From Marinobacter sp. (GTDB lineage: Bacteria > Pseudomonadota > Gammaproteobacteria > Pseudomonadales > Oleiphilaceae): 32,589 nt of DNA. The stretch lies in contig JABURI010000090.1 in assembly GCA_014762755.1 (NCBI GenBank), forward strand, positions 1-32,589, read 5' to 3'. The position numbers were made by a program, and so were the translations under genes. Positions 16,637 through 24,136 of this stretch are shown here, in pieces. The notes below the pieces were generated by a model. That model was not told where the DNA came from. It was given only the letters and a program-made list of their open reading frames with translations, and did no database searches. Each line of letters begins with the position of its first letter. Within the stretch, counting starts at the first letter, position 1.

Positions 16637-16671
16637 ACAAGATGCTTGACGGTTTGTAACAGCTTGGCGGT

Positions 16672-16700
16672 CTGCTTTTGGGGAGGCGCCGTGGTAGAAT
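16672..16700 (+). promoter_or_regulatory. Predicted promoter with extended -10 upstream of the 16781 gene
   Basis: TGG-TAGAAT (16692-16700) is an extended -10; TGCTTT at about 16673-16678 is a weak -35 with a 16-base spacer. Confidence 0.5.
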
Positions 16701-16720
16701 TCGCGAGCTTTTGATTATGC

Positions 16721-16774
16721 CGCCCGGGAAAATCCATTCTGTCACCGGGCGCTGAAACCTGAGGTGCCCGGGCG
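16721..16774 (+). other. GC-rich leader with mutually exclusive hairpins
   Basis: CGCCCGGG (16721-16728) can pair either with CCGGGCG (16745-16751) or with CCCGGGCG (16767-16774). The second pairing would sequester GAGG (16761-16764) in its loop and ends six bases before the ATG at 16781. Visible from sequence only; no known RNA family recognised. Confidence 0.4.
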
Positions 16775-16780
16775 ACGACT

Positions 16781-17695
16781 ATGTGGAATTTGATACAGCT
16801 GGCTTTTTTTCGGTTTGCTGCTGGCGGCTGGATACCTCCGGGCTGGTTCGAGCCCGACCTGCCGTCAGAAGCGGAAAGGGCGGCCAGAACCGGGCACCTG
16901 AACCTGGAAGTAGTCAGCCACTGCTGGAACTACTCCCACTTCCTGGTATACCAGCTGAGCTCCCTGGTGCTGTTCCCGCCCAAGAAGCTCGACGTCACCA
17001 TGACCGTTTTCTACAGTCCTGAGGATACCCGAACCGAAGAATTACTGGCGTTCTTCGGAAAGCAAGAGGTGCCGGGCGTTACCTGGAACTGGCAGCCGAT
17101 TCGGAAGCAGGAGCTGTTCCGCCGCGGTATCGGCCGTAACCGTGCTGCTCTCGCCACAAAAGCCGACTGGGTCTGGTTCACCGACTGTGACCTGATGTTC
17201 CGGGAAAGCTGTCTCGATACCCTTGCAGAAGCGCTGCAAGGACGGTGGGACGCGTTGCTGTTTCCCGAGGAGGAACGCACCACGGACTTGCTGGCGGAAG
17301 ATAACCCGATGCTGAAGGCCGGCTCTGCAGCCCCGCAAGTGCTGGATATCGATACCTCTTCGTTCACTACCCGCACAATCACCAAGGCGACCGGTCCCTT
17401 GCAGATCGCCCATGGCGACGTTTGCCGGGCTGTCGGTTATTGCCGGAATATTGGTCTTTACCAGCAGCCAGTGGACAGTTTTGCCAAGTGTCATGAAGAC
17501 CGGGCATTTCGCTGGTTACTCCGAAGCCCGGGGAAGCCGATCGATGTGTCGGGCGTCTACCGGATCCGTCATATTGCGAAGGGACGTTATACCGGTAGCG
17601 AGACCCGGAGCCGGTTCAGGACCTGGTTGCGGGTTTGGCAGTCCCGGTGGCGGGATTGGCGGGGGAGCCGTGAACCCGGAAAAGACGGGAGCTGA
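16781..17695 (+). CDS. GT-A type glycosyltransferase of the LPS/polysaccharide locus
   Basis: Probable nucleotide-sugar glycosyltransferase, cytoplasmic. 304 residues. The N-terminal ~20 residues (MWNLIQLAFFRFAAGGW) are mildly hydrophobic and may bind membrane. NLEVVSHCWNYSHFLVYQLSSL (41-62) and VTMTVFYSPED resemble the first half of a GT-A fold; RNRAALATKADWVWFTDCDLMF gives the DxD-type metal motif Asp135-Cys-Asp137; a HEDRAFRWLLRS acidic/basic segment late in the protein fits the family. Donor and acceptor are not readable. It is the first gene of a plus-strand group with 17782-18999 and 19070-20371, but those are AT-richer, so the group looks assembled rather than ancestral. The G+C-rich leader has alternative hairpins. 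Confidence 0.78.
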   Translation: MWNLIQLAFFRFAAGGWIPPGWFEPDLPSEAERAARTGHLNLEVVSHCWNYSHFLVYQLSSLVLFPPKKLDVTMTVFYSPEDTRTEELLAFFGKQEVPGVTWNWQPIRKQELFRRGIGRNRAALATKADWVWFTDCDLMFRESCLDTLAEALQGRWDALLFPEEERTTDLLAEDNPMLKAGSAAPQVLDIDTSSFTTRTITKATGPLQIAHGDVCRAVGYCRNIGLYQQPVDSFAKCHEDRAFRWLLRSPGKPIDVSGVYRIRHIAKGRYTGSETRSRFRTWLRVWQSRWRDWRGSREPGKDGS

Positions 17696-17731
17696 AAGGC
17701 GAAAATTGCCAACAGTCCGGCTATTTCCCGA

Positions 17732-17763
17732 GTCGATTGATATCGGGGAAATCGACCTATAAA
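17732..17763 (+). promoter_or_regulatory. Possible promoter and operator upstream of the AT-rich glycosyltransferase gene
   Basis: TTGATA (17737-17742) and TATAAA (17758-17763) with a 15-base spacer. A perfect inverted repeat GTCGATT (17732-17738) / AATCGAC (17750-17756) overlaps the -35. The short spacer makes this tentative. Confidence 0.4.
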
Positions 17764-17781
17764 AAATTACGGTAAAGTTTT

Positions 17782-18999
17782 ATGAGCCAGTCTCCTGAAA
17801 TTATTATTGAGAACCAACCCGTTCATCTGGTTGTTCTTGAGTTGCACTATCATGCCGAACTTATTAAAACTCTTTATGAAATACTGAGGTTCAGCAATTT
17901 CAAAATTACACTGATCACTTTGCCCAGTGTTTTCAAGAAGACTGCTTTGCCGACCTCTTCTGAAGATGGTTTGTTAAATGTTCATCTAAAACATGATAAA
18001 GAGACCATTTCTGACTTCATTAGCCGAATGGATTCTGTTTTCAGATCTGCGGACATTCTGTACTTTAATACCATAAGGCACTATTGGCGCGAGCTGAATG
18101 ATGTGCCTTTCGTAGCCACTTCGATGGTGCGCATACATAATGCTCACTGTGATTTTACCCATTTTTCTCGTCTCCACAGGCCCGTCATAAACTGTTTAGG
18201 TATCTTGTCGCACCTGGTTAGAAAGGTCTTGATAGGAAAAGAGTGGAAGCACAAAAAGGAGCTCTTTGAGAAAATTGATTATTTTATGTTTCCTAACCAA
18301 ACGATTACAGACTATGTTTTGAAAAACGGCTGGGTTGATCAAAGAAAGGTATTGCCACCGGTACTGCCGTTCGGGTTTCTTGGTGAGAAAGAGTATAAAC
18401 TCGATGGAAAAGACAAAAATACCGTCACTATTGCGATAACCGGAAAAGTTACAAATAGCAAAAAAGATTTTGATCTGGTTTTTTTGGCGATCGGAAAGTG
18501 CCTGGATGAATTGAAATATCCGGTTAAACTTGTTCTTCTTGGCAATGCCGGGCAGAAGCATGCAAAGTCCATTATCAAGAATTTCAAATCTATTGAGTCA
18601 AGCAAGTTCTCGCTCGATTATAGTGAGGGTTATGTGCCGGCAGAGGTATTTGAGGAAAAGGTTGCATCTGTAGACTTTTTTGTTGCTCCAATTCAGGTCG
18701 ATACCCACTTCCGTAAATACCATGAGGTCTACGGTAAGAGCAAAATGTCAGGTATCGAGAATGATATCCTGATTTACCGTAAGCCATCACTGGTAGTTTC
18801 TCAGTACAGGATGTCTGATCCACTTGATAGTGTCGTAGGTTATTTTGACCCGACGCCGGACTCACTTGCTTCAAAGATAACCGAATGGGTAAACAATCGT
18901 ACGTCTGACGAGCTTCAAGACGCCTTTGGAAATATGGAAAGCTACAAGCGTGAAGTCATCGCAGATAATTTTTATGCGTTGTGCCGTGAGATAATGTAA
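17782..18999 (+). CDS. AT-rich glycosyltransferase-like protein, probably acquired
   Basis: Function not firmly recognised. 405 residues, cytoplasmic, with the layout of a GT-B enzyme: an N-terminal half with alternating hydrophobic strands (VHLVVLELHYHAELIKTLYEIL; ADILYFNTIRHYW; IDYFMFPNQTITDYVLKNG) and a C-terminal half with TVTIAITGKVTNSKKDFDLVFLAI, PVKLVLLGNAG and VDFFVAPIQVD, as in GT4-like proteins. A clear EX7E motif is not seen; SGIENDILIYRKPSLV occupies the equivalent place. Base composition is unusual: lines 17821-17880 and 17881-17940 have 21 and 22 G+C of 60, against 37 of 60 at 17521-17580 in the preceding gene. That points to horizontal acquisition, common for serotype-determining genes. 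Confidence 0.65.
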   Translation: MSQSPEIIIENQPVHLVVLELHYHAELIKTLYEILRFSNFKITLITLPSVFKKTALPTSSEDGLLNVHLKHDKETISDFISRMDSVFRSADILYFNTIRHYWRELNDVPFVATSMVRIHNAHCDFTHFSRLHRPVINCLGILSHLVRKVLIGKEWKHKKELFEKIDYFMFPNQTITDYVLKNGWVDQRKVLPPVLPFGFLGEKEYKLDGKDKNTVTIAITGKVTNSKKDFDLVFLAIGKCLDELKYPVKLVLLGNAGQKHAKSIIKNFKSIESSKFSLDYSEGYVPAEVFEEKVASVDFFVAPIQVDTHFRKYHEVYGKSKMSGIENDILIYRKPSLVVSQYRMSDPLDSVVGYFDPTPDSLASKITEWVNNRTSDELQDAFGNMESYKREVIADNFYALCREIM

Positions 19000-19069
19000 G
19001 GGATCTGTTTTCTTGTCTTGAGCTTTTATAGCGTGATTTTAATTTGTGTCAGATCCTTCAGGATAAGCC

Positions 19070-20371
19070 TTGCCGGAGCATGAAGTAGTGGGAGAGCAGG
19101 TTAACGGTCAGCAAGTGGGTAGTTCGTTGAACAGGGTCAGCCAGAGCACTTTCGCGGAGAAGGTGAAAAACAGGGTGCCATTGCTTTTTGCTATATGGCT
19201 TTTTGTTACTGTTTTGGCGCCGCATCAGGATCTCTATAAGGTGTTTTTTCATGGAATTCTGATCCCTGTATTATTAATCCTGCTATTTACCCGGCGAACC
19301 GGGATCAACTGGCGAGATCCGTTCCTGCTGGTTTCCCTCGCTTTTTTCGCTTACGCATCGTTAAGTACCTTCATTGTTGGTTCCGGACCTGTGGATGAGC
19401 ATGTGCGCGCGTTCCGCTGGGGGGTAGAAATAACATTCGGGTTGTTGGCGCTGTATGTCTGGATGCCCCATGTGATCCGTTCACCGAGGTGGTGGGCTCT
19501 TCTTTTCCTATGGGCTGCGTTGTTAGGCGCGCTTTCGGCTGTGATTATCTTTGTATTCTATCTTGATCTTAAGGGCCGATTATGGGGGTTGGGCGCATTA
19601 CATAACCCCATTCAGGCTGGCTCAATCCTGTTGGCTTATTTTGCGATTGGCCATTTCATGCTGGCGAGAGTCAGTTCATCGTTCACGAGAAGTGAGATCA
19701 TATTGCTGGGAGCTTCTATTACGAGTGTCTGCATGGCAGTTTTGCTCTCAGAGAGTCGCGCACCAATTGGGGCGATGGCACTTTATCTGGTTTATCTCGG
19801 GGTTCTCTTGCTGGTTAAAGCGCCAGGCATACGGGGTTTTTTGGTGGTGGGAGCGGTTTTGGCATCCATTGCTGGAGTGGTTGTGCTGCTTTATGGCGGA
19901 GACAGCTACCTTCAACAGCTGCTTGGTCGGGGAATGTCATATCGCCTGGATATCTGGAGGGGGTATCTGGAATATCCACCCGCCTCATGGTGGGTTGGCT
20001 TCGGGGCAGGCACGCCGCCTGATGTTTTGCCCGCCGCTGAGGCCTATTGGATCCCCAAAGGAGTTCCCGTTACCCATGCCCACAATCTGTTTATCGGGAC
20101 CTTGGCTGAAACCGGGATAATCGGCTTGTGTTTTCTTGTGATGATGATTGGGCTGGTGATAAGAAGCGTGGTGAAGTGCAGGGCCAGTATGGAGGAGAAA
20201 GTCGGGCTCTTAGCGATTCTGGGGTTGGTTTTTATGTTGACCCTGACCGGGTCACACACGGTCGTCAGTTCGATCAAAGCGGTCTGGTTGTTCCTGTGGA
20301 TACCTGTTGTCTTTGTCTGGTTCTGGTCGGTTGGGGGAAGGGAGAGTCATTCAGCCAGCAACGCTGGCTGA
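19070..20371 (+). CDS. O-antigen ligase / polymerase-like membrane protein (Wzy/WaaL family)
   Basis: Polytopic inner-membrane protein predicted to ligate O-chain to lipid A-core, or to polymerise repeat units, on the periplasmic side. 433 residues with about ten to twelve hydrophobic helices (first at about 37-54, LLFAIWLFVTVLA). The large periplasmic loop region includes SESRAPIGAMALYLVYLG and later GRGMSYRLDIWRGYLEYPPASWWVGFGAG, then THAHNLFIGTLAETGIIGL, which is the His-containing C-terminal signature of the family. The start is TTG at 19070, chosen because AGGA lies six bases upstream and no ATG fits. WaaL and Wzy cannot be separated by sequence alone. Its stop codon lies within a hairpin terminator. 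Confidence 0.85.
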   Translation: MPEHEVVGEQVNGQQVGSSLNRVSQSTFAEKVKNRVPLLFAIWLFVTVLAPHQDLYKVFFHGILIPVLLILLFTRRTGINWRDPFLLVSLAFFAYASLSTFIVGSGPVDEHVRAFRWGVEITFGLLALYVWMPHVIRSPRWWALLFLWAALLGALSAVIIFVFYLDLKGRLWGLGALHNPIQAGSILLAYFAIGHFMLARVSSSFTRSEIILLGASITSVCMAVLLSESRAPIGAMALYLVYLGVLLLVKAPGIRGFLVVGAVLASIAGVVVLLYGGDSYLQQLLGRGMSYRLDIWRGYLEYPPASWWVGFGAGTPPDVLPAAEAYWIPKGVPVTHAHNLFIGTLAETGIIGLCFLVMMIGLVIRSVVKCRASMEEKVGLLAILGLVFMLTLTGSHTVVSSIKAVWLFLWIPVVFVWFWSVGGRESHSASNAG

Positions 20372-20378
20372 AATTTTG
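20351..20378 (+). terminator. Terminator hairpin overlapping the stop codon of the O-antigen ligase-like gene
   Basis: TCAGCCAGC (20351-20359), loop AAC, GCTGGCTGA (20363-20371), a perfect 9-base stem whose last three bases are the TGA stop; AAATTTTG follows. The U tract is short, so efficiency is uncertain. Confidence 0.6.
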
Positions 20379-20410
20379 TTGTACTCAAGCTTTGGCAGCC
20401 CCATCTCAAA

Positions 20411-21625
20411 TCAGGGGCAGTTAACCAGGTTGTCTAGGTTGGCGAGAGACTTCTTCTTGATTTCAGGAAGCCGAGAAGAAATTCTCGCCCGGACGTAGGC
20501 ATGCTGGTTAAGGGCACACATTAGGAATCCTAAGAGAGTATCAGGAAGCAGTGTTTTTTCCCGAGGTAGGAGGTTGTCACGCAGAGAAAAATGCTGCATT
20601 AGGCCTTCGAACTTGTCTTTATAAGCCAGCCCAAATGCCGGCACGCCTTGACCCATGGCCGCTATTGCCAAGTGCATTCTTCCGGTTATAAGAAAATCAA
20701 CTACAGAGACAATTTTTTTAGCATCCCATGCATTGAAGGGGCCTTCCGCTAGCAGCACTCGGTCGTATAACCTGATGGGCAGGGCCTTTTTTATTTCCAA
20801 CATGATCTCCTGGTCAGACTGTCCTTCGCGAAAATCATGAGGAATCATCAAAATGGCCCTTTTGGGGTCGTTATCCAGGAAATCTGTGAGAGCTTGACGA
20901 TAACTCTCCACCATCTGCTCTTTATGGTGCCGCATACCCAGAGGATTCACATTCAAGCCAACGATTAATGATTGAGCTGAACGTTTTGCTGCCACCCAGC
21001 TTGAAACTGTGGTGCTTAGTTGGGCACTAGGCTTCATTAAAAACGCTAGGTCAGCTGATAATGCGCAATCCTTCGTTGTAAATGCTTCAAATCTGTCCTT
21101 TGAGACTGGGTCGCGGCTATAGAACTGAATGCGCGGATTTAATCTTCTTAAGCGTTCAACAACTCGGGGAGCGGGATTCTGGGAGAAGCTGAAGCTCACG
21201 ATAGATGTCGGGACCCCAAAAGATGCTGCTAGATCGGCTAGCTTGAGCCAGATAAGGTTTTTCTTGATTGAATAGCTTCCATCGAGTGTGTCCGCACCGA
21301 CAATGATGACCGCGCTCGCTCTCTTTAGCCGACCTCGGAGCCGGAGCAACGAAAAAGGTGATCCGCTATTTAGATTGAATGTCGGTAAAGAGCCAGATCT
21401 CAAAACTTGGGGATTGTGTCTGCGTTTGATCAAGACCTCTACTAACTTAGTTTCCCCCAAGCGTTCTCCTAAAACATCGACCAGGCCTTGACATAATGCC
21501 TGATCGCCGAGACTACCTGCGCTTGTCGGGGCGATCAGATAAATACAGCCTTGGCCATTCGAGTCGGCAAGAGCATTTTGAGAGGCACTGCAAGATTGAT
21601 GGTGAGCTTTAGCCGAAATCGACAA
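20411..21625 (-). CDS. Polysaccharide pyruvyl transferase family protein
   Basis: Predicted to transfer pyruvate from phosphoenolpyruvate to a sugar of a surface glycan as a ketal, adding negative charge. 404 residues. IYLIAPTSAGSLGDQALCQGL (28-48) is the usual start of the PS_pyruv_trans domain; ADTLDGSYSIKKNLIWLKLADLAASFG and DLAFLMKPSA follow, and the C-terminal GRMHLAIAAMGQGVPAFGLAYKDKFEGLM is the GT-B-like signature with the conserved RxH. The start is TTG at 21625 with AGGA eight bases upstream. It is the last gene of a five-gene minus-strand run that includes a sulfotransferase, and is convergent with the O-antigen ligase-like gene. Some members of this family have other roles, so the reaction is inferred. 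Confidence 0.84.
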   Translation of the reverse strand: MSISAKAHHQSCSASQNALADSNGQGCIYLIAPTSAGSLGDQALCQGLVDVLGERLGETKLVEVLIKRRHNPQVLRSGSLPTFNLNSGSPFSLLRLRGRLKRASAVIIVGADTLDGSYSIKKNLIWLKLADLAASFGVPTSIVSFSFSQNPAPRVVERLRRLNPRIQFYSRDPVSKDRFEAFTTKDCALSADLAFLMKPSAQLSTTVSSWVAAKRSAQSLIVGLNVNPLGMRHHKEQMVESYRQALTDFLDNDPKRAILMIPHDFREGQSDQEIMLEIKKALPIRLYDRVLLAEGPFNAWDAKKIVSVVDFLITGRMHLAIAAMGQGVPAFGLAYKDKFEGLMQHFSLRDNLLPREKTLLPDTLLGFLMCALNQHAYVRARISSRLPEIKKKSLANLDNLVNCP

Positions 21626-21660
21626 AATAATAATCCTGAGAGTGAAAAAAAATCGTAGTG

Positions 21661-22560
21661 TTATCGGAACAGGCGAGCCAGACTGACTTCTAGCTGATTC
21701 AGCTTTTTGATCCAGCCAGTGTTGGTCAGTGGGTTGTAAGCCCAGGGTTTTGGTGGCTCGTGATCAATGCAGTGAAGAAAGTCCTCGGCAATGGGAAGAT
21801 TACTCTCGGGCCGCTCCTTCAGGTCGGCTATCTCGGATTCACTCATCAATGCGAAGGGATAGTAACCGCACTTTCTCTTTTTCTCTGCCAGCTTCAGTCC
21901 CAGCGTCTTTTTCTTCCCGCGATAGGCCGGTACCTCAGGAAGCCACATGGCGAAGGGCGCGTGCAGATACCCCATAGGCATGAAATGTTTTGCTGCCTGT
22001 TGGTTGTTTGCCGGTTCCGATGAGGCAAATGACCAGCCAGTGTTGTGCAAGCGTTTGGGCTTCATGATGAGCAAAGCGGAAAAATAGGTGCCTGAGCTGC
22101 GTTGGGAGCGTTCCCTGAAATAGAGCTTCAGCTCCGGGTTGTAGGAGTACTCAGCCCCTTTGGTAAAGTTGATTCCCCGGATGAAGCACGGATTTATAAA
22201 GCCAAGAGAGGGGGCTTTTTCAAAAGTCGCCTCGATATCTGCGATATCCTCGTCCTCAAGCCGGCGTACCATCTGTGTGTCGTCTTGCAGGTAGCAGACC
22301 AGATCAGCATCTTTGCATTCTTCGAATGCTCTCTGCATGTTTCCGTAGAGCCCGCCGAGATGGTGGCGGGATTTTGCATCCGAAGTTGGCTGGATTACCG
22401 TGTGCTTCGTCCGGTAATGGTCAAGTATCTGTGTCGTTGCGGAATCAGTGCTGTTGTCATCGAAAATCACGATCGAGTGACCGGGAGCGCAAGTCTCTAT
22501 CGAGGTAATGCAGTTTTCCAGATAGCGGCCCCGGTTGAAGGAGAAAACGCAAAAAATCAT
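21661..22560 (-). CDS. Glycosyltransferase, GT2-like
   Basis: 299 residues. MIFCVFSFNRGRYLENCITSIETCAPGHSIVIFDDNSTDSAT is a GT-A/GT2 nucleotide-binding start, and CYLQDDTQM carries the DxD-like acidic motif near residues 92-95. A basic, lysine-rich region (YRGKKKTLGLKLAEKKRK) lies in the last third. The start ATG overlaps the stop of the upstream glycosyltransferase gene by four bases (ATGA), and GAGG sits seven bases upstream within that gene, so the two are translationally coupled. It is followed by the pyruvyl transferase gene 35 bases on. Substrates are not readable; it probably builds the oligosaccharide that the neighbouring enzymes sulfate or pyruvylate. Confidence 0.8.
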   Translation of the reverse strand: MIFCVFSFNRGRYLENCITSIETCAPGHSIVIFDDNSTDSATTQILDHYRTKHTVIQPTSDAKSRHHLGGLYGNMQRAFEECKDADLVCYLQDDTQMVRRLEDEDIADIEATFEKAPSLGFINPCFIRGINFTKGAEYSYNPELKLYFRERSQRSSGTYFSALLIMKPKRLHNTGWSFASSEPANNQQAAKHFMPMGYLHAPFAMWLPEVPAYRGKKKTLGLKLAEKKRKCGYYPFALMSESEIADLKERPESNLPIAEDFLHCIDHEPPKPWAYNPLTNTGWIKKLNQLEVSLARLFR

Positions 22561-23381
22561 TGGGTAGCCTCAAGCTGTTTGATGCCGCATGGAGTCACCT
22601 TGATTTTCTCCTTCTCAGTGCTGACCCGTAACGCCTTGTTCGCTGCCACCAGTTCGGGGTCCTTGTAGCCCCGCTTGTGATCCAGATGAATAACAATGGC
22701 GTTATAGCGAACGTGCTTGGGCTTGATGCCCGAGTTAATCAACCGCACACCGAACTCCCGATCCAGTCCGCCCCAGGGCATACGCTCGTCAAAGCCGTTC
22801 ACCGCGAGAATATCCTTGAGCCACGCGGAACCATTCGAGCCCTTGAAGTTACAGGCGGTCGGAGTGAGCGCGTTGAAGATCCGTGCCTTGAGTGGTGTGG
22901 CCGTCAGTTTGCTGTTCTTGTGGCTTGACTTGAGACCGTGCGCTTTCAGCCATTTGAGATCAAAACACCGACCACTGATGATGTCATCCTTGGTGATTGT
23001 CTTGCTCGTACTCATTGGGAGCTTGTGGTAGCCACCGGACAGGTAGCGGCCGGGTTCGGCTTCTTTTGCGTGCACTTCCAGGAAGTCCTTGCGGGGTATA
23101 CAGTCACCGTCAGTAAAGACAACGTAGTCGGACTCCACCTCAAGAATGGACTTGTTCAGGATCCGGCACTTTCGAAATCCTTTATCCTCTTGCCACACAT
23201 GTTTGATCGTCATTCCGGTTTCTTCGCGGATGCGATCAATCACCTCACGGGTCTCTTCCGTTGACCCGTCGTCACCGATAATGAGCTCGAAGTCCTTGTG
23301 GGTCTGAACGCTGTAGCCCCAGAGTACCTTCTCCAGCCATTCCGGTGAGTTGTAGGTGGTCATGATAACGGAAAGTTTCAT
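22557..23381 (-). CDS. Family 2 glycosyltransferase with galactosyltransferase-type C-terminal domain
   Basis: 274 residues, cytoplasmic. The GT2 core is clear: MKLSVIMTTYNSPEWLEKVLWGYSVQTHKDFELIIGDDGSTEET (1-44) and the DxD motif FTDGDCIPRKDFLEVH at 89-104. The second half, CNFKGSNGSAWLKDILAVNGFDERMPWGGLDREFGVRLINSG, matches the C-terminal motif of the Glyco_transf_7C group (NGxDExxxGWGxxDxEF-like). AGGA lies eight bases before the ATG at 23381. It starts 35 bases after the sulfotransferase gene and overlaps the next glycosyltransferase by four bases. The acceptor is unknown. Confidence 0.88.
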   Translation of the reverse strand: MKLSVIMTTYNSPEWLEKVLWGYSVQTHKDFELIIGDDGSTEETREVIDRIREETGMTIKHVWQEDKGFRKCRILNKSILEVESDYVVFTDGDCIPRKDFLEVHAKEAEPGRYLSGGYHKLPMSTSKTITKDDIISGRCFDLKWLKAHGLKSSHKNSKLTATPLKARIFNALTPTACNFKGSNGSAWLKDILAVNGFDERMPWGGLDREFGVRLINSGIKPKHVRYNAIVIHLDHKRGYKDPELVAANKALRVSTEKEKIKVTPCGIKQLEATQ

Positions 23382-23416
23382 GCATGCAGTCCTGTTAACA
23401 ATGGGTTGAATCGTAC

Positions 23417-24136
23417 TCAGTCCGGAAGTTCCCGGGGATAGTCGAATAACTCGAAATCCACTTGGAAAAGCTCCAGCACCATTCTGACGGAACGTTCGTC
23501 GTAGTATTGCCGGAGTTTAGTCCCGGCGCCGGTGGCATTCGCCCGGAACGATTTTAACGGCTCTTCGGCCGGTTTGCCCGTGATCCTTGACCTGATGTAG
23601 TCCAGATCTGTGTCCAGCGACTCCACTTTGCCAGTAAAGTCGAAGTCCTTGAAGGGCAATAATAAGAGGGAACTCTGGGGTGCCCAGTGTGCGTTGCTGT
23701 ATAGCTTCCCGTTCGCGAGGCCTTGCAGAAACTCGTTGAAGTTTGATTCCCGCTGGGCCTCCCGGGCCCGCCGCTCAACTTTGTCGAGATAAGCTGACAG
23801 CGTGCGTGTGAAAGGGTTCCTTACAACCGCAAAGCGGAACATATCTTCGATCTGATCAACGTCGGCCCGGCTGAGCTGGGACGGTACTGTAAAGCGTTTC
23901 TTGGCAATTTTTGAGGGAACGTCCTCGCCAAAGCTCAAACGCGCCAGGTTTTCCACAATCGTGGAGTTGGCGGCTTTGGGTATTCGATTGCAGAAGAAAC
24001 CCAGGCGGGTATCCACGCAGCCACGGGCATCCGCACTATTGATAGAGATACCATTGCGGTAGGGATAACGGCGGTAGAACGGCGTAAAAGGGATCGTCAG
24101 CCGGTTCCTCGTTATCCTTCGCAAAAAATCACTCAT
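23417..24136 (-). CDS. Carbohydrate sulfotransferase (sulfotransferase family 2)
   Basis: Predicted to move sulfate from PAPS to a glycan hydroxyl in the cytoplasm. 239 residues. The 5'-phosphosulfate loop is CNRIPKAANST (49-59), with Lys54 in the conserved position, and the 3'-phosphate segment is FRFAVVRNPFTRTLSAYLDKV (100-120), with Arg106 and Ser114. Both match the HNK-1/chondroitin-type Sulfotransfer_2 family. The C-terminal part is usual in length. The start codon overlaps the end of the PbgA-like gene by eight bases, implying coupled expression. With the following glycosyltransferases and pyruvyl transferase this points to a sulfated surface polysaccharide. Target sugar unknown. Confidence 0.88.
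   Translation of the reverse strand: MSDFLRRITRNRLTIPFTPFYRRYPYRNGISINSADARGCVDTRLGFFCNRIPKAANSTIVENLARLSFGEDVPSKIAKKRFTVPSQLSRADVDQIEDMFRFAVVRNPFTRTLSAYLDKVERRAREAQRESNFNEFLQGLANGKLYSNAHWAPQSSLLLLPFKDFDFTGKVESLDTDLDYIRSRITGKPAEEPLKSFRANATGAGTKLRQYYDERSVRMVLELFQVDFELFDYPRELPD

Noticed and set aside
24070..24077. GGCGGTAG, the ops core used by RfaH, in the polysaccharide locus
   Set aside because: It lies on the plus strand within the minus-strand sulfotransferase gene, not in a leader. A second copy near 32523 is likewise on the wrong strand inside the LpxL-like gene. Both are probably chance.
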